In this document: positions 1-8,505 of the stretch, piece after piece | Layout: every line of letters starts with the position of its first letter | How positions within the stretch are numbered: position 1 is the first letter of the stretch | Translations under genes and position numbers: made by a program | The notes under the pieces: generated by a model | Seen by the model: only the letters and a program-made list of their open reading frames with translations | What the model was told of the DNA's origin: nothing | Database searches by the model: none | Source: Rhizobium sp. 16-488-2b | GTDB taxonomy: Bacteria; Pseudomonadota; Alphaproteobacteria; Rhizobiales; Rhizobiaceae | NCBI RefSeq assembly: GCF_017741815.1 | Contig: NZ_JAGHMF010000034.1 | Span: 124,001 to 188,000, forward strand | Length of the DNA: 64,000 nt | Direction: 5' to 3'

Positions 1-1170
1 CGGCAGGCGGCCGGGCAGAGCGTCTTCCGAGCGGCCGACATCCCAGGCCCAGACCTGATGTCCGTCGAGCGGATCGAAGGCGCGTACGACGCCCGAGGGT
101 TCGTCCGTGGACATGTTGTCGATGACGCGGCTGCCGACGACAAGGCGGTCGTTCATGACCAGCGGGGTGGAGGTCGAGACCTGCCAGCCACCGCCCCAGG
201 ACTTGCCATTGTCGTCCTTGCCGGTCTGGTCCTTGAGGTCGATGAAGCCGCCGTTGCCGAAGCCTTCGCAAATCTGGCCGTTTTCGGCATCAAGCGCATA
301 CATGCGTCCGTCCATGGTCGGCGCGAAGACGCGGGTCTTGCAGGTATCGGCCTGAGGGGCTTCGTAGTAGCTGACGCCCCGGCACACGATGTACGGGTTG
401 GTGCGCGGCAGCTTGGGATCGAAGGTCCATTTCACCTTGCCGGTCGTGGCGTCGGTGGCAATGACCCAGGAATGCGGCGTGCAGCTGTAGAGCGTGTTGC
501 CGACCTTGATAGGCGTCGATTCCGAGTGATACTCACGGCCTTTGCGATGCACTTCAATGTCGTCAGGCAGGTCGCCCGAATGCGAGCTCCAGGCCACCTG
601 CAACTTGCCGACGTTATCAGGCGTGATCTGGGCCAGATCGGCAAAGCGGCTCTGGCCGGCGTCATTGCCGTAATGCTGCCAGTCGGTCGGGGGCATCGGT
701 GCAGCCTGGGCTGCCATCTGCGTGGTCTCGCCCGAAGCGGGGCCATATGCGGCGTAAAGGATCGCGCCCGCCAGGAGCACGGCAACGACACCCGTCGCTG
801 CCTGGAAGCCACGCCAGAAACGCGGGCTCGCGGCTTTCACGCCACGGCCAAGGCCCGGCAGGAGGAAGGCGGCAAGCAGAACGCTTGGCGCAAAGAGGCG
901 TACCTCGAGCTTCCACGGGTCGAGCCCGGATTCGACGAAGCTCCAAACCAGCGTCAGGGCCCAGGCCACGAAATAGATGATAAAGCCGGAATTGCGACCG
1001 CGCGCCACTTGGACGCCGCTGGCGACCATCAGGAGACCGACGATAAGATAATAGAAGGTGCCGCCTAAGGTCACCAACCAGCCGCCATTCGCGGCAAAGT
1101 ACAAGCCCAGGAGCGATAACACCGCTCCGAATATAATCTGCGCGATCTTCGCGCCTCTATTAGATAACAA
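1..1170 (-). CDS. gcd: Membrane-bound PQQ-dependent glucose dehydrogenase, C-terminal part missing
   Basis: Quinoprotein that oxidises D-glucose to gluconolactone on the periplasmic side and passes electrons to ubiquinone. The visible 390 residues begin with about five hydrophobic segments (residues 9-140), followed by the start of the PQQ propeller (WQHYGNDAGQSRFADL near residue 164, then WSSHSGDL, HSESTPIKVG and VCRGVSYYEAP). This is the family layout of five membrane helices plus an eight-bladed propeller; the full family length is about 780-800 aa, so roughly half lies beyond the left edge. The start is a TTG at 1168-1170, chosen because TGAGG lies about 7 bases upstream and the hydrophobic N-terminus follows at once. 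A LysR gene is divergent from it. Confidence 0.88.
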   Translation of the reverse strand, partial: MLSNRGAKIAQIIFGAVLSLLGLYFAANGGWLVTLGGTFYYLIVGLLMVASGVQVARGRNSGFIIYFVAWALTLVWSFVESGLDPWKLEVRLFAPSVLLAAFLLPGLGRGVKAASPRFWRGFQAATGVVAVLLAGAILYAAYGPASGETTQMAAQAAPMPPTDWQHYGNDAGQSRFADLAQITPDNVGKLQVAWSSHSGDLPDDIEVHRKGREYHSESTPIKVGNTLYSCTPHSWVIATDATTGKVKWTFDPKLPRTNPYIVCRGVSYYEAPQADTCKTRVFAPTMDGRMYALDAENGQICEGFGNGGFIDLKDQTGKDDNGKSWGGGWQVSTSTPLVMNDRLVVGSRVIDNMSTDEPSGVVRAFDPLDGHQVWAWDVGRSEDALPGRLP

Positions 1171-1353
1171 GATTGCCTCACAGAAAGACGATGCCTTGCG
1201 GCAAAGGTCGGCGTGATTGGAAGGCCCGCGCAAATTGACGCGGGTCAAAGTGACGCCGCGTTTTGCGCCGTTGACATTGTCTGGACAAGCAATGATGGCC
1301 GCAGGTGAAAACATATCCGGCCAAGTGAAATTTTCTCATTTCGCTTTCGCAAG

Positions 1354-2286
1354 GTGACAAAATGTCCTAGCGGTGCCGCGACTACGGAACAGACGGATCG
1401 ACAACTGATGAAGCGGATTCCAATCGGCGGGCTGCCGGCTTTCGAGGCTGCGGCGCGGCACCTCTCGTTCAAGCTCGCCGCGAAGGATCTGAACCTCTCG
1501 CCCAGCGCCGTCAGCCATGCGATCACCAAGCTCGAGCGCGAGATCGGCACGCTGCTCTTCGACCGCAGCCATGGTGAGCTGCGTCTAACCGCCGATGGGC
1601 TGATGTTTCAGCGGCCCGTCGTGGAGGCGATGGCGCTGTTGCGTGGCGCGATGGAAACGCTGTCCGCCCGCCAGTCGCTGGTGTTGCGCCTTCATTCATC
1701 CCCGAGCTTCGCGGCACAATGGCTGGCGCCGCGCCTCAACCGGTTTCTGATCGACAATCCGGGTTTCGAGGTGACGATTTCAGCGGACACCAAGCCTGTG
1801 CATTTCGCCCAGGACCAGTTCGACGTCGATATCGTCTATGGCTTGAACGGCCACCACGAGGGACTGGTCATCCATTCGCTTGGCACGGTGGAAGTCCAGC
1901 CGATGTGTACGCCGGAAATGGCACGACAACTTCAAACGATCGAAGATATGCATCGCGTGCCGCTGATCCGCAGCATGATCAAGAATGTCAGCTGGTCGGA
2001 CTGGTTTCACGCCAACGGATCCACAATGCCACGCCAACCCGCGCTCCGCTTCGATCGCAGCTTCATGGCGATCGCGGCGGCGGCTGACGGGATGGGCGTT
2101 TGCCTTGAGGCCGTTAAGCTGGCCGAACGCGAACTGTCGAGCGGCCGTCTCGTGCAGCCATTTGCAGGGCGAGCGGTGGCGTTGACCGAGGCCAACCACT
2201 TCCTCGTTTATCCTCAGCGCAACGAGATGCGGCCCGTGGTGCTTGCGTTTCGCGATTGGCTGCTGGCAGCGGTTAACGACGGTTAG
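1354..2286 (+). CDS. LysR-type transcriptional regulator, GcvA-like
   Basis: DNA-binding regulator. An N-terminal winged helix-turn-helix (GGLPAFEAAARHLSFKLAA, then LNLSPSAVSHAITKLE) is followed by a periplasmic-binding-protein-like effector domain to the end; 310 aa is normal. The PAFEAAARHLSF opening is typical of the GcvA branch. The start at 1354 has AAGGTG six bases upstream; an internal ATG at 1408 gives the more usual GcvA-like length but has only a weak ribosome site. It is divergent from gcd across about 180 bases, so it may control gcd. Its 3' end overlaps the convergent amidohydrolase gene by 14 bases. The effector is unknown. Confidence 0.85.
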   Translation: MTKCPSGAATTEQTDRQLMKRIPIGGLPAFEAAARHLSFKLAAKDLNLSPSAVSHAITKLEREIGTLLFDRSHGELRLTADGLMFQRPVVEAMALLRGAMETLSARQSLVLRLHSSPSFAAQWLAPRLNRFLIDNPGFEVTISADTKPVHFAQDQFDVDIVYGLNGHHEGLVIHSLGTVEVQPMCTPEMARQLQTIEDMHRVPLIRSMIKNVSWSDWFHANGSTMPRQPALRFDRSFMAIAAAADGMGVCLEAVKLAERELSSGRLVQPFAGRAVALTEANHFLVYPQRNEMRPVVLAFRDWLLAAVNDG

Positions 2287-3571
2287 ACTTAGGTGGCAAT
2301 GACGGATGTCCGACCGATTGTGTTGCGCTCGGCCTATGAATTTTAGGATTTCCATTGTGGAAACTCTGGCGACCGCTTTTCCATCCGGCGACAACGCGGC
2401 CGATTTCACGCACGGCGGCTCTCGGTCCCTTTGCGTCGACGAGGATGATCGTGGCTTCGCTACCCACGACAAGTCCGTGCGGAACGTCGAGCTGGCGCGC
2501 GGCGGATCGCGCGACCATGTCGAATACGTCTGCGATCTCGGCGTCGCGTGAGAGTTGTGCGACGTTGGCATAGAGATTGGCCATCCGCATCAGCGAAGCG
2601 TCTCCATAGGGCGTGAAAGGGTTGAGGACGTTGTTGGTCGCGATCGAGGTGACGACGCCATGCGCGGCGAGGATATGAGCGGGGGCAACGCCGCGTGGCA
2701 CCAGATGGTCGTGGCCGCAACCATTCAGGAAGAGATCGGTGGCCGGCAGGATTGTCAGGGCGATTCCTGCTTCGGAGAGGTTGTTTGCAATCTTGATGAC
2801 TATGGCCTGCGGCAATGCCGAGAGGTTGGTGACATGACCGATCGAAACCCGGCCTTGCCAGCCGTGGTGTTTCGTGGCTGCGATAACGGCCGGCAGGTCG
2901 GTCTTGTTGGGGTCGAGGCTGAAGTCGAGATGGAAATCGACGGCGACGTCGTGTTTCACCGCGAGTTCGAAGATCTTGGCGATGTGGGCTTCGGGATCGG
3001 GGTCGGTGTAGGGGCAGCCACCAATCAGATCGGCGCTGCCGGCAAGTGCCGCGTCGAGCATGTCCAGCGTTTCGGGCTCGTTGGTGAGGCCGTCCTGCGC
3101 GAAGGCGCAGATCTGGATGTCAATTGCGAAGGCGTAATCCGCCCTGATGCGCTTGATAGCCTCAAAAGAGCGGAAACCGGCGCGGGGGTCGATCTCGACG
3201 AAGGTACGCATCCGCACAGTGCCATGCGAGATCGCCTTTTCGACGACGCGGGCGGCTCGCTCGTAGACGTCGTGCTCGGTGAAGCCGGGCTTGGCGCGCG
3301 CTGTCTCGCGCACCGCTTCGGTAAGCGTTCCCTCGCAGATCGAGCAGCGATCGAGGATGCAGGCCTTGTCCAGATGCACATGCGTATCAACGAAACCGCC
3401 GAACGCAAAGTTGCCTTTGCCGTCGAAGCTCAAGACTGCATCACAGCGGAAGTTTGATTCGATCGCGGCGATCAGGCCATTACGCACCGCGATGTCGGCG
3501 AGAGCACCATCTTCCTCCAAGCGAACATTGCGGATGACGAGGTCGAAGAGATTATCTGGGAGGCTGCTCAT
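2273..3571 (-). CDS. Cytosine-deaminase-like amidohydrolase with altered metal site
   Basis: Cytosolic amidohydrolase-superfamily protein of 432 aa, closest in layout to cytosine deaminase. THVHLDK supplies His64 and His66; His214 (VDFHLDF) and His246 (IGHVTNL) fall at the same residue numbers as the CodA metal and catalytic histidines. The CodA catalytic Glu217 is Phe here, and the metal-binding Asp313 is Asn (ATNNVLNPF), so ordinary cytosine deamination is unlikely. It is the last gene of the BMP-importer operon: its ATG overlaps the stop of the preceding GGT-fold gene in an ATGA. The substrate is probably the imported compound or a product of its neighbours. The alignment to CodA is from memory. 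Confidence 0.8.
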   Translation of the reverse strand: MSSLPDNLFDLVIRNVRLEEDGALADIAVRNGLIAAIESNFRCDAVLSFDGKGNFAFGGFVDTHVHLDKACILDRCSICEGTLTEAVRETARAKPGFTEHDVYERAARVVEKAISHGTVRMRTFVEIDPRAGFRSFEAIKRIRADYAFAIDIQICAFAQDGLTNEPETLDMLDAALAGSADLIGGCPYTDPDPEAHIAKIFELAVKHDVAVDFHLDFSLDPNKTDLPAVIAATKHHGWQGRVSIGHVTNLSALPQAIVIKIANNLSEAGIALTILPATDLFLNGCGHDHLVPRGVAPAHILAAHGVVTSIATNNVLNPFTPYGDASLMRMANLYANVAQLSRDAEIADVFDMVARSAARQLDVPHGLVVGSEATIILVDAKGPRAAVREIGRVVAGWKSGRQSFHNGNPKIHRPSATQSVGHPSLPPKSNRR

Positions 3572-5145
3572 AGGCCGATCGCTCCGCCATCGCTGCGGGG
3601 ATCGTGCGCTGCTTCCATTTGTCCGTCCTCTTGGATGCGGATGATGCCCGCTTGGCCGCCAAGGGGACTGAGGGGGGCGATGGTCGCGACTTCGTGGCCC
3701 AAGGAACCGAGTGCCGCTAGCGTGTCGGCGCCGACATTCTCTTCGATCTTGAGATTGTCGCGGCTATCGGAGAAGGTGCGGCCGAGCAGGAAGCGCGGCC
3801 TCGAAAGGGCTGTCAACGGATCAAACCCGTGGTCGATCAACAGGCTGAGCAGCAGTGCCAGCGTCTGCGGCTGGCCATCGGCCCCCTGTGTTCCGTAGAC
3901 CAGATGCGGGCGTCCGTTTTTCAGCGCCAGACCGGGGTTCAGCGTGTAGAAGGGTCGCTTGCCGGGCTGAATGAAATTCGGGCTCGGAGGATCAACGCTG
4001 AAGGCAGCGCCGCGGTTCTGCCAGAGAATACCAGTGTCGCCGGCGACCACGCCGCTTCCCCAATCGAAATAGATGCTTTGCAGCAGGCAGGCGGCCCGGC
4101 CATCGGCATCGACTGCGGCGAGAAGCGCCGTGTCGCCTTGCCGGTAGGGTGCAGGCCACTCGGCGGCGCGGTTGGGATCGACTGCCGCGGCCTTTCTGGA
4201 CAGGCGATCTGGATCGAGAAGGATTCTCGTGGCATCGGCGCCGAATTCCGGATCCGCGATCAAATGACGGTCGAGGAAGGCCTGTTTCACGGCTTCCACA
4301 AGGGCATGGTAATAGGCGGCGCTGTCCGGTGACTTGTCCTTGGGCGCCAGTTGCGAAAGCACGGCCATGATGCCAAGCGTCGTCACGCCCTGCGTTGGCG
4401 GTGGCGGTGCCAGCAGAACGGTGTCGCCATAGGAGAGCCGCACCGGCTCCACCATGCCGGTTCGCGTCGCCGCGAGATCGGCGGCCGTCAGTGGTGAGCC
4501 TGTTGCAGCAAGACCTCGAGCGATCCGGTCTGCCAATGCGCCCTCGTAGAATTCCCTGGCGCCATTCGCGGCGATGGCCTTGAGGGTTTGTGCCAAAGCC
4601 GGCTGGCGCTGGATGCCATCTCGCTGAAAGAGCTCCCGAAAGCCCGGCCACGTCTCGGATTCGCCGGCGCGAAAATTGTGCCAGAACGTCTGCGACGGGC
4701 TGATGGCAAAGCCGTCGTCGGCGAGCGCTATGGCGTCGTCTAGCAAAGTGGCTAGCTGCTCGGAGCCGCCCCAGACTGTCGCCGAGTGATCAAGCACCTT
4801 CTCCCAGCTGTCGACCAGGCATGCGGTGGTCAGCGTGGAGGCTGGACCGCGTGGCGGGATTGGGCCATCGATATGGGCACTCGCGGCGGCCTGGCCGATG
4901 CCGAGGAAGGTGTGTGCGTCGCCATCCCGGTCGCAGACCATCCAGACGGCATCACCACCGAGACCGCAGAAATGCGGGTAGGTGACGGAGAGGGCGCCGC
5001 CCGCGGCGACCAGCGCCTCGATCGCATTTCCGCCGCGCGCCAGCACCTTGGCCCCGGCCTCGCTCGCCGCCCAATGCGGCGTCGTCACCATGCCGTCGCG
5101 CGATTGCGCGACGGCTGTTTCGGTCTGCCGGCTCCGGTAGTTCAT
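3568..5145 (-). CDS. Gamma-glutamyltransferase-fold (Ntn) hydrolase, possibly HpxW-like oxamate amidohydrolase
   Basis: Self-processing N-terminal-nucleophile enzyme of 525 aa. MVTTPHWAASEAG and GGNAIEA mark the N-terminal part, and QGDTALL places the cleavage/nucleophile threonine at about residue 339. The stretch around WGSGVVAGDTGILWQNRG resembles oxamate amidohydrolase (HpxW of the Klebsiella urate pathway) more than classical GGT, which carries DTTHFSVVD at the cut. There is no signal peptide, unlike periplasmic GGTs, so a cytoplasmic catabolic role is likely. It overlaps both neighbours (TGATG with the upstream amidohydrolase, ATGA with the downstream one), so the three are translationally coupled. 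The family is certain; the substrate is inferred. Confidence 0.82.
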   Translation of the reverse strand: MNYRSRQTETAVAQSRDGMVTTPHWAASEAGAKVLARGGNAIEALVAAGGALSVTYPHFCGLGGDAVWMVCDRDGDAHTFLGIGQAAASAHIDGPIPPRGPASTLTTACLVDSWEKVLDHSATVWGGSEQLATLLDDAIALADDGFAISPSQTFWHNFRAGESETWPGFRELFQRDGIQRQPALAQTLKAIAANGAREFYEGALADRIARGLAATGSPLTAADLAATRTGMVEPVRLSYGDTVLLAPPPPTQGVTTLGIMAVLSQLAPKDKSPDSAAYYHALVEAVKQAFLDRHLIADPEFGADATRILLDPDRLSRKAAAVDPNRAAEWPAPYRQGDTALLAAVDADGRAACLLQSIYFDWGSGVVAGDTGILWQNRGAAFSVDPPSPNFIQPGKRPFYTLNPGLALKNGRPHLVYGTQGADGQPQTLALLLSLLIDHGFDPLTALSRPRFLLGRTFSDSRDNLKIEENVGADTLAALGSLGHEVATIAPLSPLGGQAGIIRIQEDGQMEAAHDPRSDGGAIGL

Positions 5146-6338
5146 CAGCGGACCACGGCTCCGTTCTCTGCAACCAGCCGGCCTTCCTTGAAGACGCGAC
5201 GGGGCTTCGGAATGGCGACGACGGCTTCCGGGATGTGCTCGGCCGCAAGCGTCACGAAATCGGCCTTGGCGCCGATGGCGATGCCATAGCCCTCGAGATT
5301 GAGTGCCTTGGCGCCGCCTGCGGTCACCACGTCAAACGCGGCGGCGAGTTCCGTATCCGTGTAGAAGCCCGATCGGTAGGCGATGATCTCGGCGCGGCGC
5401 AGCATGTCGCCATCGCCGAAGGGCCACCAGGAATCGCGGATATTGTCATTGCCGGAGAAGACCGTGACGCCGGCCGCGCGCAGCAGCGCCACCGGCGGGA
5501 AGTTGTGGTTGCCAGGCGCGTTGGTCATGATCGCGACGCCACTCTTGGCAATGAGAGCGGCGATCTTCTTGATCGCATCGGGTCCGAGGTCGCCGAGACC
5601 ATAGGCGTGGCTGACGGCAACATGGCCCTGCATGCCGAGTGCTGTCGTGCGGGCACAGATTTCCTCGATGGTCATCGCGCCCATCGTGCCAGCGTCGTGG
5701 AGATGGATATCGACGTCAACGCCGCGCTTTTCGGCAATGCCGAAGACCACGTCGAGGTGCCCCTTGATATCGCGGTCGAAGGAGAGCGGATCGAGCCCGC
5801 CGACGAGATCGGCGCCCATGCCGATCGCCTCGTCCATCAGCTCTGGTGTGCCGGGGCTTTTCAGAATGCCGCTCTGCGGAAACGCCACCAGCTGGATGTC
5901 GATGATATCCTTGTAGGCCTCGCGTACGGCAAGGATCGTTTCCAGCGACTTCAACCCGACCGAACCATCGACCATGACATGGCTACGCATCTGCAGCGCT
6001 CCGTTTGCGATACAGAGATCGAGCTGCTTACGGGCGCGCTCGTCCATAGGTGCTGCGGCCGCCATGTTCTCGGCCTGGAAGGCCACGCGCTCGTGCACGT
6101 CGAAGCCGTTGGTGCAGGCTTTGTGCGGGATCCATTTGTCGCCGTAGAAGCTGGTGTCGAGATGGATGTGCCCCTCGACGAAACTCGGGACCAGAAGCGC
6201 GCCGGCAATGTCGACGGTGGTGGCGGCGGCCGCGCTCGTGCCGGCCTTGTTGATCGCCGTGATGCGGCCGTCCGAGACGAGGATATCGTTGAGCGTGCCG
6301 TCGGCCAGCTTGGCGTTCGTGAACAGTGTTTCGGTCAC
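5145..6338 (-). CDS. Cytosine-deaminase-like amidohydrolase
   Basis: Metal-dependent amidohydrolase of 397 aa. GHIHLD gives His57 and His59, IHLHDAG gives the third ligand (His212) with Asp215 at the CodA Glu217 position, SHAYG gives His244, and GNDNIRDSW gives the metal-binding Asp298. The set is therefore more complete than in the other amidohydrolase of this operon. The start is GTG at 6338, with AGGGAGA about seven bases upstream; the open frame extends another 18 codons without a ribosome site. It lies just behind the BMP binding protein across a hairpin. It is likely to act on a cyclic amide or amidine such as a pyrimidine or related ring; the true substrate is unknown. Confidence 0.82.
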   Translation of the reverse strand: MTETLFTNAKLADGTLNDILVSDGRITAINKAGTSAAAATTVDIAGALLVPSFVEGHIHLDTSFYGDKWIPHKACTNGFDVHERVAFQAENMAAAAPMDERARKQLDLCIANGALQMRSHVMVDGSVGLKSLETILAVREAYKDIIDIQLVAFPQSGILKSPGTPELMDEAIGMGADLVGGLDPLSFDRDIKGHLDVVFGIAEKRGVDVDIHLHDAGTMGAMTIEEICARTTALGMQGHVAVSHAYGLGDLGPDAIKKIAALIAKSGVAIMTNAPGNHNFPPVALLRAAGVTVFSGNDNIRDSWWPFGDGDMLRRAEIIAYRSGFYTDTELAAAFDVVTAGGAKALNLEGYGIAIGAKADFVTLAAEHIPEAVVAIPKPRRVFKEGRLVAENGAVVR

Positions 6339-6380
6339 CGGGGTCTCCCTTGATGTCTTTGTTCTATCGTCATTTGCGAT

Positions 6381-6408
6381 GCTCCTCCCCAATCCTGAGG
6401 GGAGGAGC
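6381..6408 (-). terminator. Intercistronic hairpin after BMP binding-protein gene
   Basis: GCTCCTCCCC pairs with GGGGAGGAGC across an 8-base loop, between the binding-protein stop and the amidohydrolase start. No T-run follows on the minus strand, so it may slow polymerase or protect the upstream mRNA rather than end transcription fully. Confidence 0.6.
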
Positions 6409-6437
6409 GATGTCGTTCAATCGGCGCGGCGCGTCGA

Positions 6438-7538
6438 TCAGTTCTGCGGCAGGGTGCCCTGCACGCCTTCGATCAGCCAGGTCATGCCCTTGATGTCGGC
6501 ATCTGCGAGTTCCTGACCCTTGGCGACCTTCACATCACCCTTCTGATCCTTGATCTCGCCGGCAAAGGGCTTCAGCTTCCCACTGATGATCGCGGCTTCG
6601 GCGGCCTTCATTTCGGCGGCGACCGATTCCGGCAATTCCGAGTTGCTCGTCGTCATCTTGACGTAGCCGCTCGGTCCGAGGCCGAGCCAGCGGCTTTCCG
6701 GCTTCCAGTCACCGTCAATCACGGCCTTGGCGGCGTTGATGTGAGCGGCACTCCAGTCCAGTTCGAAGGATACGAGCTGCTTCTTCTTTACATAGGCGGA
6801 GAAATCGCCGGTCGAGCCGATCGACCAGACGCCTTTCTCCTCGGCGGCCAGTCCCTGCACCGGCGTGTTGGGGCTGCCGGAGATGACGTCGGCGCCCTGT
6901 GCGATCAGTGCCGCGACGGCGTCCTTTTCCTTGCCGGGATCGACCCAGGCATTGGCCCAGACAACCTTCAGCGTTACATCGGGGTTGACCGAGCGGGCGC
7001 CGAGCAGAAAGGCGTTGAGGCTGTAGATGACCTGTGGCACCGGGAAGGCGCCGACCCAGCCGAGCACGTTGGTCTTGGTCGTGCGGCCGGCGGCGATACC
7101 GGTGAGGTAGGTGCCCTCATAGTGGCGAGCCTCGAAGACGCCGAGATTGTTGCCGGCCTCGATGCCGGCGCAGCATTCGAAATGCGACTTGGGTAGCATC
7201 GGAGCCAGCTTCTTCAGCGAGGCGTATTGTGAGAAGGTGGTACCGAAGATCAGCTTGTTGCCCTGTGCAGAAAGCTGGCGGAACAGGCGCTCGCAATCCT
7301 GCACCTGTGCGATGTTTTCAAGCACCGTCACCTTCACCTTGTCGCCGAATTCCTTTTCGAGCGATTTCCAGGCGTTGGCCTGGAAGTATTCCCAGCCGGT
7401 ATCGGAGATGGCGCCCATATGAATGACACCGACCTTGAGAGGCTCTTCGGCGGCGAAAAGCGGTCTGGCGCCCGCGCCGATCGCAAGCGCGCCGGCGGCG
7501 CTGGTTCTCAGGAAGTCGCGTCTGGAAAAAGTGGTCAT
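6438..7538 (-). CDS. BMP-family (PnrA/Med-like) ABC importer substrate-binding protein
   Basis: Periplasmic binding protein of about 366 aa. A twin-arginine leader (FSRRDFLRTSAAGALAIGA, cleaved after PLFAA) precedes the BMP domain (KVGVIHMGAISDTGWEY, and ISGSPNTPVQGLAAEEKG). BMP proteins usually bind nucleosides or other purine and pyrimidine derivatives. The ATG at 7538 is chosen for the GAGGGAAC ribosome site just upstream; the open frame runs 21 codons further. It sits behind its two permeases and ATPase and in front of the amidohydrolases, in the usual order for this importer family. The ligand is likely nucleobase-like, by inference. Confidence 0.88.
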   Translation of the reverse strand: MTTFSRRDFLRTSAAGALAIGAGARPLFAAEEPLKVGVIHMGAISDTGWEYFQANAWKSLEKEFGDKVKVTVLENIAQVQDCERLFRQLSAQGNKLIFGTTFSQYASLKKLAPMLPKSHFECCAGIEAGNNLGVFEARHYEGTYLTGIAAGRTTKTNVLGWVGAFPVPQVIYSLNAFLLGARSVNPDVTLKVVWANAWVDPGKEKDAVAALIAQGADVISGSPNTPVQGLAAEEKGVWSIGSTGDFSAYVKKKQLVSFELDWSAAHINAAKAVIDGDWKPESRWLGLGPSGYVKMTTSNSELPESVAAEMKAAEAAIISGKLKPFAGEIKDQKGDVKVAKGQELADADIKGMTWLIEGVQGTLPQN

Positions 7539-7584
7539 TTCGGTTCCCTCTGTTAATGTTTGATCTGGACGATGGACGGTTGCT

Positions 7585-8505
7585 TCAGCCCTCGGCGGCA
7601 AATGGTTTGCCGAGGGAAGCGGGGACGTTGAGGCGCATCAATGCGGCGTTGCGCGAGATCAGCACCAGCACGACGATGGTGACGAGATAGGGAAGGGCGG
7701 ACATGAGTTCCGACGGCAGGCCGATGCCGGCGCTCTGGGCAAAGAGCTGCGCGATGGTAGCGCCGCCGAACAGATAAGCGCCAAGGAAGCAGCGCCCCGC
7801 CCGCCAGGTGGAAAAAACCACCAGCGCCACGGCGATCCAGCCGCGCCCGGCGATCAGCCCCTCGGTCCACAGCGAGGTGTAGACGATCGAGACATAGGCG
7901 CCCGCGATGCCGGCGCTGGCGCCGCCGAACAGCGTGGCGAGATAGCGGATCGTGTTGACGGGATAGCCGAGCGCATGCGCGGATGTGGGCGATTCACCGA
8001 CTGCGCGCAGGATTAGTCCGCTGCGGCTGCGGTTCAGGAAATACCAGACGCCGGCGAAGAAGGCCCAGGACAGCCACGTCAGCGGATGAAGCTGGCCGAG
8101 AACGACGCCCAGCAGCGGGATTTTTGCGGCAAGCCTTGATGCTCCCGAAGGCTCCATCACGATCGCCATGCCGATGTAGGGCTTGCCGATGAACGAGGCG
8201 AGGCTGGTTCCGAAGATCGTTAATGCCAGCCCGACCGCGATCTGATTGGCGCGGAAGCCGACGGCAAGAACCGCGAACATCAGGGCGAGCAGCATGGCCG
8301 CCAGCATCGCCGCGAAGACGGCGAGCCACAGGCTGCCCGTCGCCATCATGACGATGAAAGCGATCACCGCGCCGATGACCATCATGCCCTCGACGCCCAT
8401 GTTCAGCACGCCTGCGCGTTCTGCGACGAGCTCGCCGAGTGCTGCGTAGATCAGGGGCGTGCCGGCAACGAGCGTGGCGACGAGAATGGGAAGAATCTGG
8501 TCCAT
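7585..8505 (-). CDS. ABC importer permease (BMP/nucleoside type), second subunit
   Basis: Integral membrane subunit of 306 aa with about eight to ten hydrophobic helices. It belongs to the BPD_transp_2 family, with the coupling region ALGYPVNTIRYLATLFGG and an N-terminal GVLNMGVEGMMVIGA typical of the shorter permease of BMP-linked importers. Its start overlaps the stop of the longer permease (TGATG at 8505), so the two are translationally coupled as a heterodimer. It works with the ATPase at 9571-11142 and the binding protein at 6438-7538. Confidence 0.87.
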   Translation of the reverse strand: MDQILPILVATLVAGTPLIYAALGELVAERAGVLNMGVEGMMVIGAVIAFIVMMATGSLWLAVFAAMLAAMLLALMFAVLAVGFRANQIAVGLALTIFGTSLASFIGKPYIGMAIVMEPSGASRLAAKIPLLGVVLGQLHPLTWLSWAFFAGVWYFLNRSRSGLILRAVGESPTSAHALGYPVNTIRYLATLFGGASAGIAGAYVSIVYTSLWTEGLIAGRGWIAVALVVFSTWRAGRCFLGAYLFGGATIAQLFAQSAGIGLPSELMSALPYLVTIVVLVLISRNAALMRLNVPASLGKPFAAEG

